From Actinomycetota bacterium (lineage in GTDB: Bacteria > Actinomycetota > Actinomycetes > Propionibacteriales > Propionibacteriaceae), in contig JAIUOS010000022.1 in the NCBI GenBank assembly GCA_020161755.1, positions 1-64,000 on the forward strand: 64,000 nt of DNA, given 5' to 3'. How positions within the stretch are numbered: position 1 is the first letter of the stretch; each line of letters starts with the position of its first letter. The notes beneath the pieces were generated by a model that searched no databases, was not told the DNA's origin, and was given only the letters and a program-made list of their open reading frames with translations. Below, piece after piece: positions 23,659 to 32,872 of this stretch. A program made the translations under genes and the position numbers.

Positions 23659-24728
23659 CGCTTCCTCCCGGCGACCAGGACGACGCCCAGCGAGGTGAGC
23701 ACGAAGGCCAGCATCGCGATCACGGTCAGCATGCCGCCGACGCGCCAGTCGCCCAGCGCGGCACCAACGAACCGCACCACGAGCCCGACGTGCAGCGCGA
23801 CCAGCGGCACCCAGAGCACCGGGTGGTAGGGCAGCGGACGCCCGATCACCGCCGGCAGGATCACCGGCGCGTGCGCCATCACCATCGAGACCGCGAACCC
23901 GAGGAAGACACCGTGCACGATCACGTCGTAGGCGCCCGGCGAGGCCTCCAGGCCGACCACCGCGAGCACCGTCCCGGCGAGACCCAGGTGCAGGTAGCCG
24001 GCGAACAGGGCCGCGGCCTGGTAGCGGTGCTGGCCTTCCAGCCGCAGTTGGCGACGTACGACGTCGCGGCGCAGCAGCCACACCGCGACCCCCACCAGCG
24101 CGAGGCCGACCAGCCGCTGCCCGGGCACGCCGAGGGTGAGGGCCGCCAGGGCGCCGAGCGTGAGGGCGATCGCGAAGCCGACCAGCGTCCGTCCGGCGGT
24201 AGGCCCGAGGCTCAGCTGCGCCAGCTCCGCGCGCTCGGACGCGATCGTCAGCACCAGGAAGCCGAACAGGAACGGCAGGGACGCGGGGATGCCGACCAGC
24301 ACGACCACCACGGCGCCGGCCAGCGCGAGCACCGCCGACAGCACCTGCACCGCGACCAACGGACGCGGCGCGCGCCGGTACAGGGCGAGGTAGACGCCGA
24401 CGAACACCGCGCACCCCTCGATGAGCAGCAGCTCACCGAGCAGCAGGGGAGCGGGGGTGAGCAGCGCGAGCGCCCCGGCGCCGAGCAGCGCGGGCGCGGC
24501 GTACGCCCAGCGGCGTCCCAGCGACTGCGCGCGTTCCATGGCGATCAGGGTGCCGAGGAAACCGAGGACCATCACCAGCCCGTGCACGTCACCCGCGCGC
24601 TCGGACGCCACCGGCGCCCACACCTCCAGGCGCACCAGGCCGGCGTCGAGCCCGGCGATCAGGGACGCGCCGCCGAGAGCGAGGAGCGCGAGGCGTCCGC
24701 GGGCGGCGGGTGGCCGGGTCGTTCCCAC
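23655..24728 (-). CDS. NnrS-like polytopic membrane protein
   Basis: This protein of about 357 residues is almost entirely membrane helices (about ten to twelve). It resembles the haem-copper membrane protein family NnrS, which protects cells against nitric oxide stress. The helix starting HGLVMVLGFLGTLIAMERA (about residue 47) and the later HGVFLGFAVSMVMAHAPVIL carry His residues inside helices, as in that family. It precedes the nitrite reductase with a 4-nt overlap, so production of nitric oxide and its handling would be linked. GTG 24728 is chosen: GGGAGG lies 8-9 nt upstream, and a longer frame from 24797 would run through the palindrome at 24746-24771. Confidence 0.75.
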   Translation of the reverse strand: MGTTRPPAARGRLALLALGGASLIAGLDAGLVRLEVWAPVASERAGDVHGLVMVLGFLGTLIAMERAQSLGRRWAYAAPALLGAGALALLTPAPLLLGELLLIEGCAVFVGVYLALYRRAPRPLVAVQVLSAVLALAGAVVVVLVGIPASLPFLFGFLVLTIASERAELAQLSLGPTAGRTLVGFAIALTLGALAALTLGVPGQRLVGLALVGVAVWLLRRDVVRRQLRLEGQHRYQAAALFAGYLHLGLAGTVLAVVGLEASPGAYDVIVHGVFLGFAVSMVMAHAPVILPAVIGRPLPYHPVLWVPLVALHVGLVVRFVGAALGDWRVGGMLTVIAMLAFVLTSLGVVLVAGRKR

Positions 24729-24745
24729 GGCCGACACCTCCCGCG

Positions 24746-24771
24746 TTTTCTCCAACAGCACGTGGAGAAAA
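24746..24771. promoter_or_regulatory. Perfect 9-bp inverted repeat upstream of the nitrite-reduction operon
   Basis: TTTTCTCCA (24746-24754) and TGGAGAAAA (24763-24771) are exact inverted copies separated by 8 bp, 18 bp before the NnrS-like GTG. Position and symmetry suggest the operator of a dimeric regulator. It does not match the FNR/Dnr consensus (TTGAT-N4-ATCAA). Confidence 0.65.
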
Positions 24772-25018
24772 TACCGCACGCCGCGTCCGGCCACCAAACC
24801 TCGAACGGACTTCGCGGAATCGCGTCACATTCTCACCGCCGGAGTGTCCTAGAGGCAGAGCACGACGCAACCGGGGGGATTCGTCGAGGCTCGGCCGGAC
24901 GGACTGCTGGGGGGCTACTCGTCCGGCTCCAGATGTACCCAGAGGGGAACTGTCGCCGGACCCTGCGCACCGCGTAGGGTCCGGTGACGACGCATCCCCC
25001 CGACCCGACAGGAGCTTC

Positions 25019-26407
25019 ATGATCCTGCGTTCCGTGGAGCTGGAGCCCGACTCCGTCTCCTCCCTCGGCGAGCCTTCCGCGCTCGACGAGGCGACGCTCA
25101 TCGCCCTGAGCCGGGACGGTCATGCCGAAGCTTTCGCAGAACTCTTCCGCCGCCACCACGGCGTCGCGGTCCGGATCGCTGCCCGCACCACCCGCTCGCT
25201 GGACGCCGAGGACGTCGCGGCGGAGGCGTTCGCCCGGGTGTGGGCGGCGCTCGCCGAGGGCCGCGGCCCGGTGAACGCGTTCCGCCCCTACCTCGCCACC
25301 ACCGTGCGCAACATCGCCCTCAACGGGGTGCGGGCCGGCCGTGAGGTGCCCACCGACCCCGCCGATCTCGCCGACGCCGAAGCCGAAGCCGAGGACACGA
25401 CCGCGACCGGCATCGCCGAGGCGGACGCGGTCTGCGGCGCCTTCGCGACCCTGCCCGAGCGGTGGCGGCACGCGCTGTGGCTCACCGAGGTCGAGGGACG
25501 GCCGGTGGCCGAGCTGGCCCGCTCGATCGGGCTCTCGGTGAACGCCGCCTCGGCGCTGCTGCTGCGGGCGCGCGAAGGGCTGCGGATCGCCTGGTTGCAG
25601 TCCCACGTGAACCGCCACGACCAGCCCGCCGAGTGCCGCTGGGTGCTCGACCACCTCGGCGCCCACGTCCGGCACCGACTGCCGGCCGGCCAGCGTTCGC
25701 GGGCCGAGGCGCACCTGGCGGAGTGCGAGCGGTGCACGCGGACGGCGTCCCGGCTCGCGGTGATCGGCGGCACGCTAAAGGTGGCCACCCTCTTCGGCGG
25801 GAGCGCGGCGACGCTGCTGGCCGGGAAGGCCGCGCTCGCCGCGTCCGGTGCGGCCGCGACCACGGGCACCGTGCTGGCGTTCCCGTCGCTGGTCGCGCAG
25901 CAGCCGTCGCTGGTGGCCGGCCTGGCCGCTGCCGGTCACGGCGTGGCCGCGCTGCTCGCCCGCGGCGCGAAGCTCGTCACCCATCTGCCCCGGGTCGCGA
26001 TGTTCTCGGTCGGCACGACGGCCCTGGTCGCCGTTGCGGCCGTGGGGATCGCCGCCTCCGGGCCGGGACCCGCGCCCCAGCCGTCCACGCCGGCCGTGCT
26101 GACGCTCCCGGCGAGCAGCCCGACCCCCGAGCCGACGCCCACGGTGCCGACGCCCACGAAGACGCCGAAGCCGACGAAGACCCCGAAGCCGACGAAGAAG
26201 CCGACCAAGGCGCCGACGAAGGCGCCCGTGGTGACCCCGTCGAGCAAGCAGGTCGACCGTCCGTCGAAGAAGCACACGCCCAAGGCCGATCACACGCCCG
26301 CGCCGACCGTGCCCGAGCGGCCCCCGCGTCGGGGTCCGGTGGCGACCAAGCCCACGCGCGGGGTCCCGATTCCCAAGCTCCCGCCCTCGCCGGACGCCCG
26401 CGGCTGA
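25019..26407 (+). CDS. ECF-type sigma factor fused to zinc-finger, membrane helix and Pro/Thr/Lys-rich tail
   Basis: Residues about 20-195 form an extracytoplasmic-function sigma factor: region 2 ([17 protein letters not shown], then [17 protein letters not shown]) and region 4 ([23 protein letters not shown], then [18 protein letters not shown]). A putative anti-sigma zinc finger follows ([10 protein letters not shown], about 238-247, an H-x3-C-x2-C pattern), then a weakly hydrophobic stretch, one membrane helix (about 324-345, [19 protein letters not shown]) and about 110 residues rich in Pro, Thr and Lys, likely outside the cell. Normally the zinc finger is a separate anti-sigma protein; here sigma and tether are one chain, so release would need proteolysis or a conformational change. 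The start has AGGAG upstream. No separate anti-sigma gene adjoins. Confidence 0.88.
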   Translation: MILRSVELEPDSVSSLGEPSALDEATLIALSRDGHAEAFAELFRRHHGVAVRIAARTTRSLDAEDVAAEAFARVWAALAEGRGPVNAFRPYLATTVRNIALNGVRAGREVPTDPADLADAEAEAEDTTATGIAEADAVCGAFATLPERWRHALWLTEVEGRPVAELARSIGLSVNAASALLLRAREGLRIAWLQSHVNRHDQPAECRWVLDHLGAHVRHRLPAGQRSRAEAHLAECERCTRTASRLAVIGGTLKVATLFGGSAATLLAGKAALAASGAAATTGTVLAFPSLVAQQPSLVAGLAAAGHGVAALLARGAKLVTHLPRVAMFSVGTTALVAVAAVGIAASGPGPAPQPSTPAVLTLPASSPTPEPTPTVPTPTKTPKPTKTPKPTKKPTKAPTKAPVVTPSSKQVDRPSKKHTPKADHTPAPTVPERPPRRGPVATKPTRGVPIPKLPPSPDARG

Positions 26408-26457
26408 ACCCCGTCCCCGGGTCTGGGGATCGTCTGCCTGTTCTTGCCAGTGGGTGC

Positions 26458-26480
26458 GTCAACATGCCATAGTTGACTAT
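26458..26480 (+). promoter_or_regulatory. Inverted repeat GTCAAC-N8-GTTGAC upstream of the carbohydrate operon
   Basis: GTCAAC (26458-26463) and GTTGAC (26472-26477) are inverted copies 8 bp apart. They overlap a second small palindrome, ATAGTTGACTAT (26469-26480). A GAATATTC palindrome follows at 26493-26500. The site lies 35 bp before the kinase start and could be the operator of a sugar-responsive repressor. Confidence 0.5.
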
Positions 26481-26514
26481 CCACACAGGTACGAATATTC
26501 ATGCGGAGAGCGAA

Positions 26515-27996
26515 ATGGCCGAGGTTGTCCTGTCGCTCGACCAGGGGACGACGAGCTCCAAGGCCCTCCTGGTCGAACCGGCTTCGCTGCGGGTGATCGC
26601 AGCGGCGTCGCGACCGGTGGCGATCCGCTCCCCGCGCCCGGGCTGGGTCGAGCAGGACGCCGCCGAACTGTGGGAGAGCACCCGCGCCGCCGCGGCCGAG
26701 GTGCTGGCCGCCCACCCCGACGCGCAGGTGGTCGGGATCGCGATCTCGAACCAGCGCGAGTCCGTGCTCGCCTGGGACGGAGCCACCGGGACGCCGCTCG
26801 CGCCGCTCGTGAGCTGGCAGGACCAGCGGGGCGTGGAGCTCTGCGCCACGCTCAGCACGCCGGAGACGGTGGCGCTGGTGGCCGCCCGCACCGGGCTGGA
26901 ACTCACCGCGATGTACTCGGCGGCCAAGCTGCGCTGGCTGGCCGACGCCACGGCGGGACGCCCCGGCGTCCGGCTGGGCACGGTCGACTCCTGGCTCGTC
27001 GACCGCCTCACCGGTGGCCGGGTGCACGCGATCGAGGCCGGCAATGCCGCCCGCACCCTGCTGTTCGACATCACCACCCTGGCCTGGGACGCCGACCTGT
27101 GCGCCCTGTTCGGCGTCCCGCGGGAGCTGCTGCCGCAGGTGCGGGCGTCGTCCGGGCCGTGGGGGACGACCTCCGGGGTGCCCGGGATCCCCGACGACAT
27201 CCCCGTCCTCGCCGTGCTCGGCGACTCGCACGCCGCGCTGTACGGCCACCAGGTGCTCGCCCCCGAACATGCCGGGGCGGGCAAGGCGACCTACGGCACC
27301 GGCTCGTCGGTGATGGTGCCCACCACGGACGCGTCCGCGCGGCGCGACGGCGTCTCCACCACCCTGGCCTGGCTCCTGGACACCCCGACCTGGGCGTACG
27401 AGGCGAACATCCTGTACTCCGGCGCCGGGCTCGACTGGCTCGGCCAGACCCTCGGGGTGGACGGCGGACGCGGGCTGTCCGAACTCGCCGCCGGCGCCTC
27501 CGACAGCGGCACCGTGGTGTTCGTCCCCGCCCTGAACGGGCTCGGCGCCCCGTGGTGGGAGCCGTCCGCGGTCGGCACCCTGACCGGGCTCACCGTGAAC
27601 AGCGGACGCGCCCAGATCGCGCGCGCCGGCCTGGAATCGGTCGCCCACCAGATCTGCGACGTGCTGGACGTGATGGATCCCGACCACCGGCTGGGCCTGC
27701 TGCACGCCGGCGGCGGCGCGACCGCGTCCGATGTGTTGATGCAGGCGCAGGCCGACCTGCTCGGCCGCGACCTGCTGGTGGCCCCGGTGCCCGACATCTC
27801 CCCGCTCGGTGCGGCGGCGCTGGCCGCCCGCGGCATCGGCTTCACGATCCAGCCCACGCTCCCGGCCGGGAACCTGTTCACCCCCGACCCCGCCTTCACC
27901 CCGGAACGCCGGACGGCCGAGCGCGCGCGCTGGCGCGACGCGCTGGTCCGCGCCGGCGTCCGTTCCGCAGCAACCCCACAACCCGCCCAACCCTAA
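26515..27996 (+). CDS. FGGY-family carbohydrate kinase
   Basis: This 493-residue sugar kinase has the FGGY two-domain actin-like fold. The N-terminal phosphate loop is [14 protein letters not shown] (about residues 6-19), [10 protein letters not shown] lies near 95-105 and a GTGSSVMV loop near 263-270; [13 protein letters not shown] and [16 protein letters not shown] follow. It transfers phosphate from ATP to a small sugar or polyol. The first motifs resemble glycerol and xylulose kinases, but the context (isomerase plus split transketolase) points to a ketose. ATG 26515 is chosen because GGAGAG lies just upstream; an in-frame TTG at 26473 lies inside the operator. The isomerase follows by 11 bp. 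Confidence 0.9.
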   Translation: MAEVVLSLDQGTTSSKALLVEPASLRVIAAASRPVAIRSPRPGWVEQDAAELWESTRAAAAEVLAAHPDAQVVGIAISNQRESVLAWDGATGTPLAPLVSWQDQRGVELCATLSTPETVALVAARTGLELTAMYSAAKLRWLADATAGRPGVRLGTVDSWLVDRLTGGRVHAIEAGNAARTLLFDITTLAWDADLCALFGVPRELLPQVRASSGPWGTTSGVPGIPDDIPVLAVLGDSHAALYGHQVLAPEHAGAGKATYGTGSSVMVPTTDASARRDGVSTTLAWLLDTPTWAYEANILYSGAGLDWLGQTLGVDGGRGLSELAAGASDSGTVVFVPALNGLGAPWWEPSAVGTLTGLTVNSGRAQIARAGLESVAHQICDVLDVMDPDHRLGLLHAGGGATASDVLMQAQADLLGRDLLVAPVPDISPLGAAALAARGIGFTIQPTLPAGNLFTPDPAFTPERRTAERARWRDALVRAGVRSAATPQPAQP

Positions 27997-28007
27997 GGAA
28001 GAGATCC

Positions 28008-28994
28008 ATGACCGAGATCGAGTTCGGAGCAGGCCTCTGGAACTTCGCCACCTACCTGGACCGGTACGCCACCGACGGCTACGGCGAGCCGCGCAGCACG
28101 CTCGCCCAGATCGACCTGGCGGCGCGGGTGGGCGACATCAGGTGGGTGGACCTCAACTTCCCGTTCACCGACGGCGTGACCCTCGACGACGTGAAGGCGA
28201 AGCTGGCCGAGACCGGCATCAAGGCGATCGGCATCACCCCCGACATCTACCTGCGCGAGCACATGAAGGGCGCGTTCACCAACCCCGACCCGGCCAAGCG
28301 GGCGTCCGCGATGACGCGGATGAACGACGCGGCGAACGTGGTGCGCGAGCTCGGCGCCAAGTACGTGAAGATCTGGCCCGGCCAGGACGGGTTCGACTAC
28401 CCGTTCCAGGTCGACTACAAGGAGCTGAACCGGCTGGCGGTCGAGGGCATGCGCGAACTCGCGTCCGGCCACCCCGACCTGAAGTTCGTGATCGAGTACA
28501 AGCCGCGCGAGCCCCGCACCCACATGTACTGGGGGTCGGCGGCGAAGACGATCCTGGGCATCCAGCAGATGGGCGTGGACAACGTCGGCGTGCTGCTCGA
28601 CTTCGGCCACGCGCTGTTCGGCGGCGAGGCGCCGGCGGAGTCGGCGCAGCTGCTGATCGACCACGGCCTGCTGTGGGGCATGGACGTGAACGACAACTAC
28701 CGCGGCTGGGACGACGACATGATGGTCGGCTCGATCCACATGGTGGAGATCTTCGAGTACTTCCACGTGTTGAAGAAGAACGGCTGGGAGGGTGTCTGGA
28801 ACCTGGACCAGTTCCCGTTCCGGGAGGACGCGGTCGAGAACGCGCGGCTGTCGATCCGGTTCCTGAAGGCCGTCCACCGGGCCCTCGACCTGTTGGACGA
28901 GGACGCGCTCGCTGCCGCTCAGGCGAAGCAGGACGCGCTCGGTGCGCAGAAGGTCGTGCAGGAGGCCCTGCTGCAGTCCATGGCGGGCCAGTGA
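28008..28994 (+). CDS. TIM-barrel sugar isomerase/epimerase-like protein (xylose isomerase-like)
   Basis: This 328-residue protein belongs to the xylose-isomerase-like TIM-barrel superfamily (AP endonuclease 2 family). Beta-strands end in likely metal ligands: [10 protein letters not shown] (Glu, about residue 161), [15 protein letters not shown] (Asp/His, about 199-202), [16 protein letters not shown] (Asp) and [12 protein letters not shown] near the end. The enzyme would interconvert an aldose and ketose, or epimerise a ketose. A ribosome site (AAGGAAGAG) precedes ATG 28008. It lies between the FGGY kinase and the transketolase subunits, and its stop overlaps the next start, so it acts in the same pathway. 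In known D-apiose pathways an isomerase of this kind supplies the ketose for the kinase. Confidence 0.85.
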   Translation: MTEIEFGAGLWNFATYLDRYATDGYGEPRSTLAQIDLAARVGDIRWVDLNFPFTDGVTLDDVKAKLAETGIKAIGITPDIYLREHMKGAFTNPDPAKRASAMTRMNDAANVVRELGAKYVKIWPGQDGFDYPFQVDYKELNRLAVEGMRELASGHPDLKFVIEYKPREPRTHMYWGSAAKTILGIQQMGVDNVGVLLDFGHALFGGEAPAESAQLLIDHGLLWGMDVNDNYRGWDDDMMVGSIHMVEIFEYFHVLKKNGWEGVWNLDQFPFREDAVENARLSIRFLKAVHRALDLLDEDALAAAQAKQDALGAQKVVQEALLQSMAGQ

Positions 28995-29878
28995 TGAATG
29001 ACACCTCGAAATGGGACTTCACCACCCCGGTGGTGGGCCGGATCGGACGCGACCGTCCCCGAGCGGAGGTGGTCGCGCACCTGAAGCGCGCGGCCACCGA
29101 ACTGCGGCGCCGCGACCCGATCATGATCGCCCACTCCGGCAACGGCCACATCGGCGGTGACTTCTCGATCGCCGACATCCTGGTGACGCTGGTGCTGCAC
29201 GAGCTGAACCTCGTCCCGTCCCAGCCCCTGATGCCCGAACGGGACCGGCTGATCCTGTCCAAGGGGCACACCGCGGGCGCGCTGTACATCGCGATGGCGC
29301 TGGCCGGCTACTTCGACGTGGACGAGCTGATGACGTTCATGGATTCTGGCTCGCGCCTCAACGGGCACCCGAACCGCAGCTACGTCCCCGGCGTGGAGGC
29401 CAACACCGGTCCGCTGGGCCACGGGCTGCCGATCGCGGTCGGCACCTCGATCGCCGCCAAGCTCGACGGCTCGCCGCGACGGACGGTGGTGCTGCTCGGC
29501 GACGGCGAGATGCAGGAGGGCTCGAACTGGGAGGCGATGATGTGCGCCGCCCACTACAAGCTCGACAACCTGACCGCGGTGGTCGACCGCAACCACCTCC
29601 AGCAGGGCGCCACCACCGAGGACACGATGGATCTCGAACCGCTCGCCGACAAGGCGCGGGCGTTCGGGTTCACCGTCCGCGAGATCGACGCCCACGACTA
29701 CGAGGAGATCCTCGACGTGTTCGCCGCCGCCCCCGAGCCGGGCCGTCCGACGATGGTCATCGCCCACTCCCACAAGGGCCACCCGATCTCGTTCATGAGC
29801 GACAACGTCGGCTGGCACCACCACGTGCCGACCGAGACCGAGATCGACGGGATCCTGTCCGAACTGGAGCGTGTGTGA
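28994..29878 (+). CDS. Transketolase N-terminal (TPP-binding) subunit
   Basis: This 294-residue protein is the N-terminal half of a split transketolase. It carries the thiamine diphosphate pyrophosphate-binding motif GDGEMQEGSNWEA, with the metal-binding Asn further on in VDRNHLQQG. The loops SGNGHIGGDFS (substrate-binding His), LSKGHTAGALY and GPLGHGLPIAVG are also present. It needs the C-terminal partner encoded next (1-nt overlap) to form the active site, which moves a two-carbon unit between sugar phosphates. Split transketolases are often pathway-specific rather than housekeeping. The start ATG 28994 shares its first base with the stop codon of the isomerase gene (TGATG). Confidence 0.93.
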   Translation: MNDTSKWDFTTPVVGRIGRDRPRAEVVAHLKRAATELRRRDPIMIAHSGNGHIGGDFSIADILVTLVLHELNLVPSQPLMPERDRLILSKGHTAGALYIAMALAGYFDVDELMTFMDSGSRLNGHPNRSYVPGVEANTGPLGHGLPIAVGTSIAAKLDGSPRRTVVLLGDGEMQEGSNWEAMMCAAHYKLDNLTAVVDRNHLQQGATTEDTMDLEPLADKARAFGFTVREIDAHDYEEILDVFAAAPEPGRPTMVIAHSHKGHPISFMSDNVGWHHHVPTETEIDGILSELERV

Positions 29879-30855
29879 TGGCCGCACAGGAGAAGTTCGA
29901 CTGCCGCGACACCTACACCGCGACCCTGCTCGACCTGGCCCGCGGCGACCGTGACGTGGTCGTGGTCGTGAACGACTCGGTCGGGTCGTCCAAGCTCGAC
30001 CGGTTGAAGGCCGAACTGCCCGGGCAGCTGGTGAACGTCGGCATCGCCGAGCAGGACATGGTGGGGGTCGCGGCCGGGCTCGAGAACGGCGGCAAGATCC
30101 CGTTCGTGTCCGGCGCCGGCAGCTTCCTGTCCGCCCGCGCGACCGAGCAGATCAAGGCCGACCTCGCCTACTCCGGACGCCACGTCGTGCTGTGTGCGCA
30201 GAGTCCCGGCGTCGCCTACGGCGCCCTCGGTGCCACCCACCACTCGATCGAGGACGTGGCGTGGATGCGGGTCCTGCCGGGCATGACCGTGTTGGTGCCG
30301 GCCGACCCGGCCGAAACCGAGCAGATGCTGCGCTGGGCCTACGGCCACGACGGCCCGGTGTACCTGCGGATCAGCCGCATGAAGGTGCCGGCCGTCCATG
30401 CCGAGAGCTACCGTTTCGAGCCGGGACGGGCGGTCGTCCTGCGCGACGGGGACGACGTCACGATCGCCGCGAACGGCACCGTGCTGCACCGCGCGCTGGC
30501 GGCGGCCGATCTGCTCGCCGCTCAGGGTGTTCGCGCCCGGGTGCTGTCGGTGGGTTCGGTCAAGCCGCTGGACGAGGACGCGATCCTCGCCGCCGCGCGG
30601 GAGACCAGCGGGATCGTGACGGTGGAGGAAGGGCTCTCCAGTGGTGGCCTGGGCGGCGCGGTCGCCGAGACGGTCAGCCGCCACCACCCGGCGCCGGTCA
30701 CCAGCCTCGGCCTGCCCGACACCTTCGCCCCGACCGGCTCGGCCGGCTGGATCCTCGACCACTTCGGCATGAGCCCGGAGGGCATCGCCGCGGCCGCGGC
30801 CGAGCTCGCCTCCCGCGCCACCAGCCGTCCGGCGCGGCTGGTGACTGCCGGCTAG
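29878..30855 (+). CDS. Transketolase C-terminal (pyrimidine-binding) subunit
   Basis: This 325-residue partner of the preceding protein contains the pyrimidine domain, with the catalytic Glu in VNVGIAEQDMVGVAAGL (about residue 61). The conserved SFLSARATEQIK and GATHHSIEDVAWMR segments follow, then the C-terminal Rossmann-like domain (ARVLSVGSVKPLDEDAI, then VTVEEGLSSGGLG). Together the two chains match one full transketolase. It begins one base before the N-subunit stop ends (TGATG) and is the last gene before a palindromic repeat. With the kinase and isomerase it probably feeds a phosphorylated ketose into the pentose phosphate pathway. Confidence 0.93.
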   Translation: MAAQEKFDCRDTYTATLLDLARGDRDVVVVVNDSVGSSKLDRLKAELPGQLVNVGIAEQDMVGVAAGLENGGKIPFVSGAGSFLSARATEQIKADLAYSGRHVVLCAQSPGVAYGALGATHHSIEDVAWMRVLPGMTVLVPADPAETEQMLRWAYGHDGPVYLRISRMKVPAVHAESYRFEPGRAVVLRDGDDVTIAANGTVLHRALAAADLLAAQGVRARVLSVGSVKPLDEDAILAAARETSGIVTVEEGLSSGGLGGAVAETVSRHHPAPVTSLGLPDTFAPTGSAGWILDHFGMSPEGIAAAAAELASRATSRPARLVTAG

Positions 30856-30869
30856 GGTCTTGCCAACTT

Positions 30870-30929
30870 CGCCACCGATTTGTCCCTTCGCCACCGGAAT
30901 TCCGGTGGCGAAGGGACAGTTCGGTGGCG
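30870..30929. repeat. Intergenic palindrome, family B (copy 2)
   Basis: The 36-bp core (30882-30917) is a perfect palindrome centred on GGAATTCC, with arms starting GTCCCTTCGCCACC. Outer arms CGCCACCGA (30870-30878) and TCGGTGGCG (30921-30929) frame it. It lies 15 bp after the transketolase stop, between the catabolic genes and the transporter genes. Confidence 0.85.
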
Positions 30930-31040
30930 AGGAGCGGGAGGGACGCCCTCCGGCGATGGCGAGGAGGGCAGGGGACGGCGTCCGACGCTGACAGAGGGCG
31001 AGGGCTGAACCGGGTCTGGTTCGGGGCGGGGAGCGAGAAC

Positions 31041-31046
31041 TAGGCT
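31041..31046 (+). promoter_or_regulatory. Likely -10 box for a leaderless sugar-permease transcript
   Basis: TAGGCT lies 6 nt before GTG 31053 without a Shine-Dalgarno sequence. This suggests that the transporter genes have their own promoter after the palindrome. Confidence 0.45.
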
Positions 31047-31052
31047 CCCTGC

Positions 31053-31952
31053 GTGCCCCCCGTCCGCGTCCGTCGCTCGCGGGGACCGCTGCGCCACGGA
31101 CGGACCGGCGCCCTGCTGCTGGCGCCGAGCCTGTTCGGGCTGGTGGTGTTCCTGCTGCTGCCGATCCTGGTGGTGATCTGGCTGTCGCTGAACCGCTGGG
31201 ACCTGCTCGCCCCGATGCGGTTCGTCGGCCTGGCCAATTACGCCGACGTCCTCACCGACCCGACGTTCGGCAACTCGATGCTGCGCACGGTGATCTTCGT
31301 GGTCTCGGTGATCCCGTTGCAGACGGCGCTGGGCCTGTTCCTGGCCGTGCTGCTTTTCCGTGGGCTGCCCGGCTCGGCGGTGTTCCGGGTGATCTACGTG
31401 GTGCCGTGGATCTGCGCGCCGCTGGCCCTCGGCGTGGTGTGGAAGTGGATCCTGGCCCCCTACGACGGCGCCCTGAACACCCTGCTCGGGCTGAACATGG
31501 AGTGGCTCTCCGACCCCGCGTGGGCGATGCCGGCGGTGGCGGGGGTGACGATCTGGTCGCAGGTCGGCTACACCACCCTGTTCTTCCTGGCCGGGCTGGC
31601 CGCCATCCCCGACACCCTCATCGAGGCCGCTCAGCTCGACGGCGCGTCCGGCTGGCAGACGTTCTGGCAGATCCGGGTGCCGCTGCTGGGCCCGACCCTG
31701 TTCTTCGTGCTGGTCACCGGGGTCATCTCCGCCTTCCAGGCGTTCGACCAGATCTACGCGCTGACGCCCAACGGCGGCCCTGAGGGCACCACGGACGTGA
31801 TCGCGTCCCGGATCTACCTGGAGGCGTTCCAGGGCGGCTTCAACCTGGGCCGCGCGTCGGTGATGGCGCTGGTGCTGTTCGCCATCCTGGTCGTGGTCAC
31901 GCTGGTGCAGCAGCGGTTCCTCTCCCACAGGATCACCTATGACCTCAGCTGA
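31053..31952 (+). CDS. Sugar ABC transporter permease, CUT1 MalF/UgpA type
   Basis: This 299-residue inner-membrane protein is one of two permease subunits of a CUT1 carbohydrate importer. About six helices are visible. The first, LLAPSLFGLVVFLLLPILVVIWL, is followed by an external FVGLANYADVL segment as in MalF/UgpA. The ATPase-contact (EAA) loop is EAAQLDGASGWQTFWQIRVP (about residues 190-209). It starts at GTG 31053 and overlaps the next permease by 14 nt. No ATPase gene is present, so a shared CUT1 ATPase (MsmK-like) encoded elsewhere probably drives it. Its position next to the kinase–isomerase–transketolase genes suggests that it imports their sugar. Confidence 0.92.
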   Translation: MPPVRVRRSRGPLRHGRTGALLLAPSLFGLVVFLLLPILVVIWLSLNRWDLLAPMRFVGLANYADVLTDPTFGNSMLRTVIFVVSVIPLQTALGLFLAVLLFRGLPGSAVFRVIYVVPWICAPLALGVVWKWILAPYDGALNTLLGLNMEWLSDPAWAMPAVAGVTIWSQVGYTTLFFLAGLAAIPDTLIEAAQLDGASGWQTFWQIRVPLLGPTLFFVLVTGVISAFQAFDQIYALTPNGGPEGTTDVIASRIYLEAFQGGFNLGRASVMALVLFAILVVVTLVQQRFLSHRITYDLS

Positions 31953-32814
31953 GACGAGCGCGCCCCGCGTCCGCCCGCTCGGACGCCGGCGCCGCAACCC
32001 CGCCGCCGACCTGGTCACCTACCTGGTGCTGGTGGCCGGCGCGCTGCTCACCCTGGGCCCCTTCGTGCTGAGCGTGATGACGGCGTTCAAGTCGCCGCAG
32101 CAGTTCGCGTCCGAACCCGCGCTGAGCCTGCCGAACCCGTTCACGACGGAGAACTTCGACAAGCTGTTCACCGGCAGCTACAGCTTCGTGTCGCCGATCG
32201 CGGTCACCGCGCAGATGGTCGTGGTGATCCTCGTCGGCCAGCTGGTGTTCTCGATCATGGCCGCCTACGCCTTCGCCAAGCTGCGGTTCCGCGGACGCGA
32301 CGCGCTGTTCTGGGTCTACCTGGCGACGCTGATGATCCCGCAGGTGGTGATCGTCATCCCGCTGTACGTGATGATGGTGCAGGCGGGGCTGCGCAACACC
32401 TTCTGGGCCCTCGTGCTGCCGTTCATGTTCGGCTCCCCGTACGCGGTGTTCCTGCTGCGCGAACACTTCCGCAGCATCCCGGACGACCTGGTCGACGCCG
32501 CCCGCATCGACGGCGCCGGCGACTGGCGCATCCTGTGGCAGATCGTGGTGCCGCTGTCGCGCGGGATCGTCTCGACCCTGGCGATCATCACCGTCGTCAG
32601 CCACTGGAACAACTTCATGTGGCCGCTGATCATCACCACCGGACGCGACTGGCAGGTGATCACCGTCGCGACCGCGAACCTGCAGAGCCAGTACAACGCG
32701 AACTGGACGCTGGTGATGGCCGCCACCACGGTGGCGATGGCGCCGCTGCTCGTGCTGTTCGGCATCTTCCAGCGCACGATCGTCGAATCCATCTCGCTTA
32801 CTGGCTTCAAGTGA
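31939..32814 (+). CDS. Sugar ABC transporter permease, CUT1 MalG/UgpE type
   Basis: This 291-residue second permease subunit of the CUT1 importer has about six helices: the first, LVTYLVLVAGALLTLGPFVLSVMTAFK, is followed by a periplasmic FTTENFDKLF segment. The EAA loop reads DAARIDGAGDWRILWQIVVP (about residues 186-205), and TVVSHWNNFMWPLIIT is typical of MalG-like proteins. The start ATG 31939 lies inside the end of the preceding permease gene, so translation is coupled. The binding protein gene follows 58 bp downstream with its own ribosome site. As for its partner, the ATPase must come from elsewhere. Confidence 0.92.
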   Translation: MTSAETSAPRVRPLGRRRRNPAADLVTYLVLVAGALLTLGPFVLSVMTAFKSPQQFASEPALSLPNPFTTENFDKLFTGSYSFVSPIAVTAQMVVVILVGQLVFSIMAAYAFAKLRFRGRDALFWVYLATLMIPQVVIVIPLYVMMVQAGLRNTFWALVLPFMFGSPYAVFLLREHFRSIPDDLVDAARIDGAGDWRILWQIVVPLSRGIVSTLAIITVVSHWNNFMWPLIITTGRDWQVITVATANLQSQYNANWTLVMAATTVAMAPLLVLFGIFQRTIVESISLTGFK

Positions 32815-32872
32815 GACGGACGGCGCCCGATGGAGTGAGTATTGCCTTAGCCCTACGTCGAAGGAGAACACC

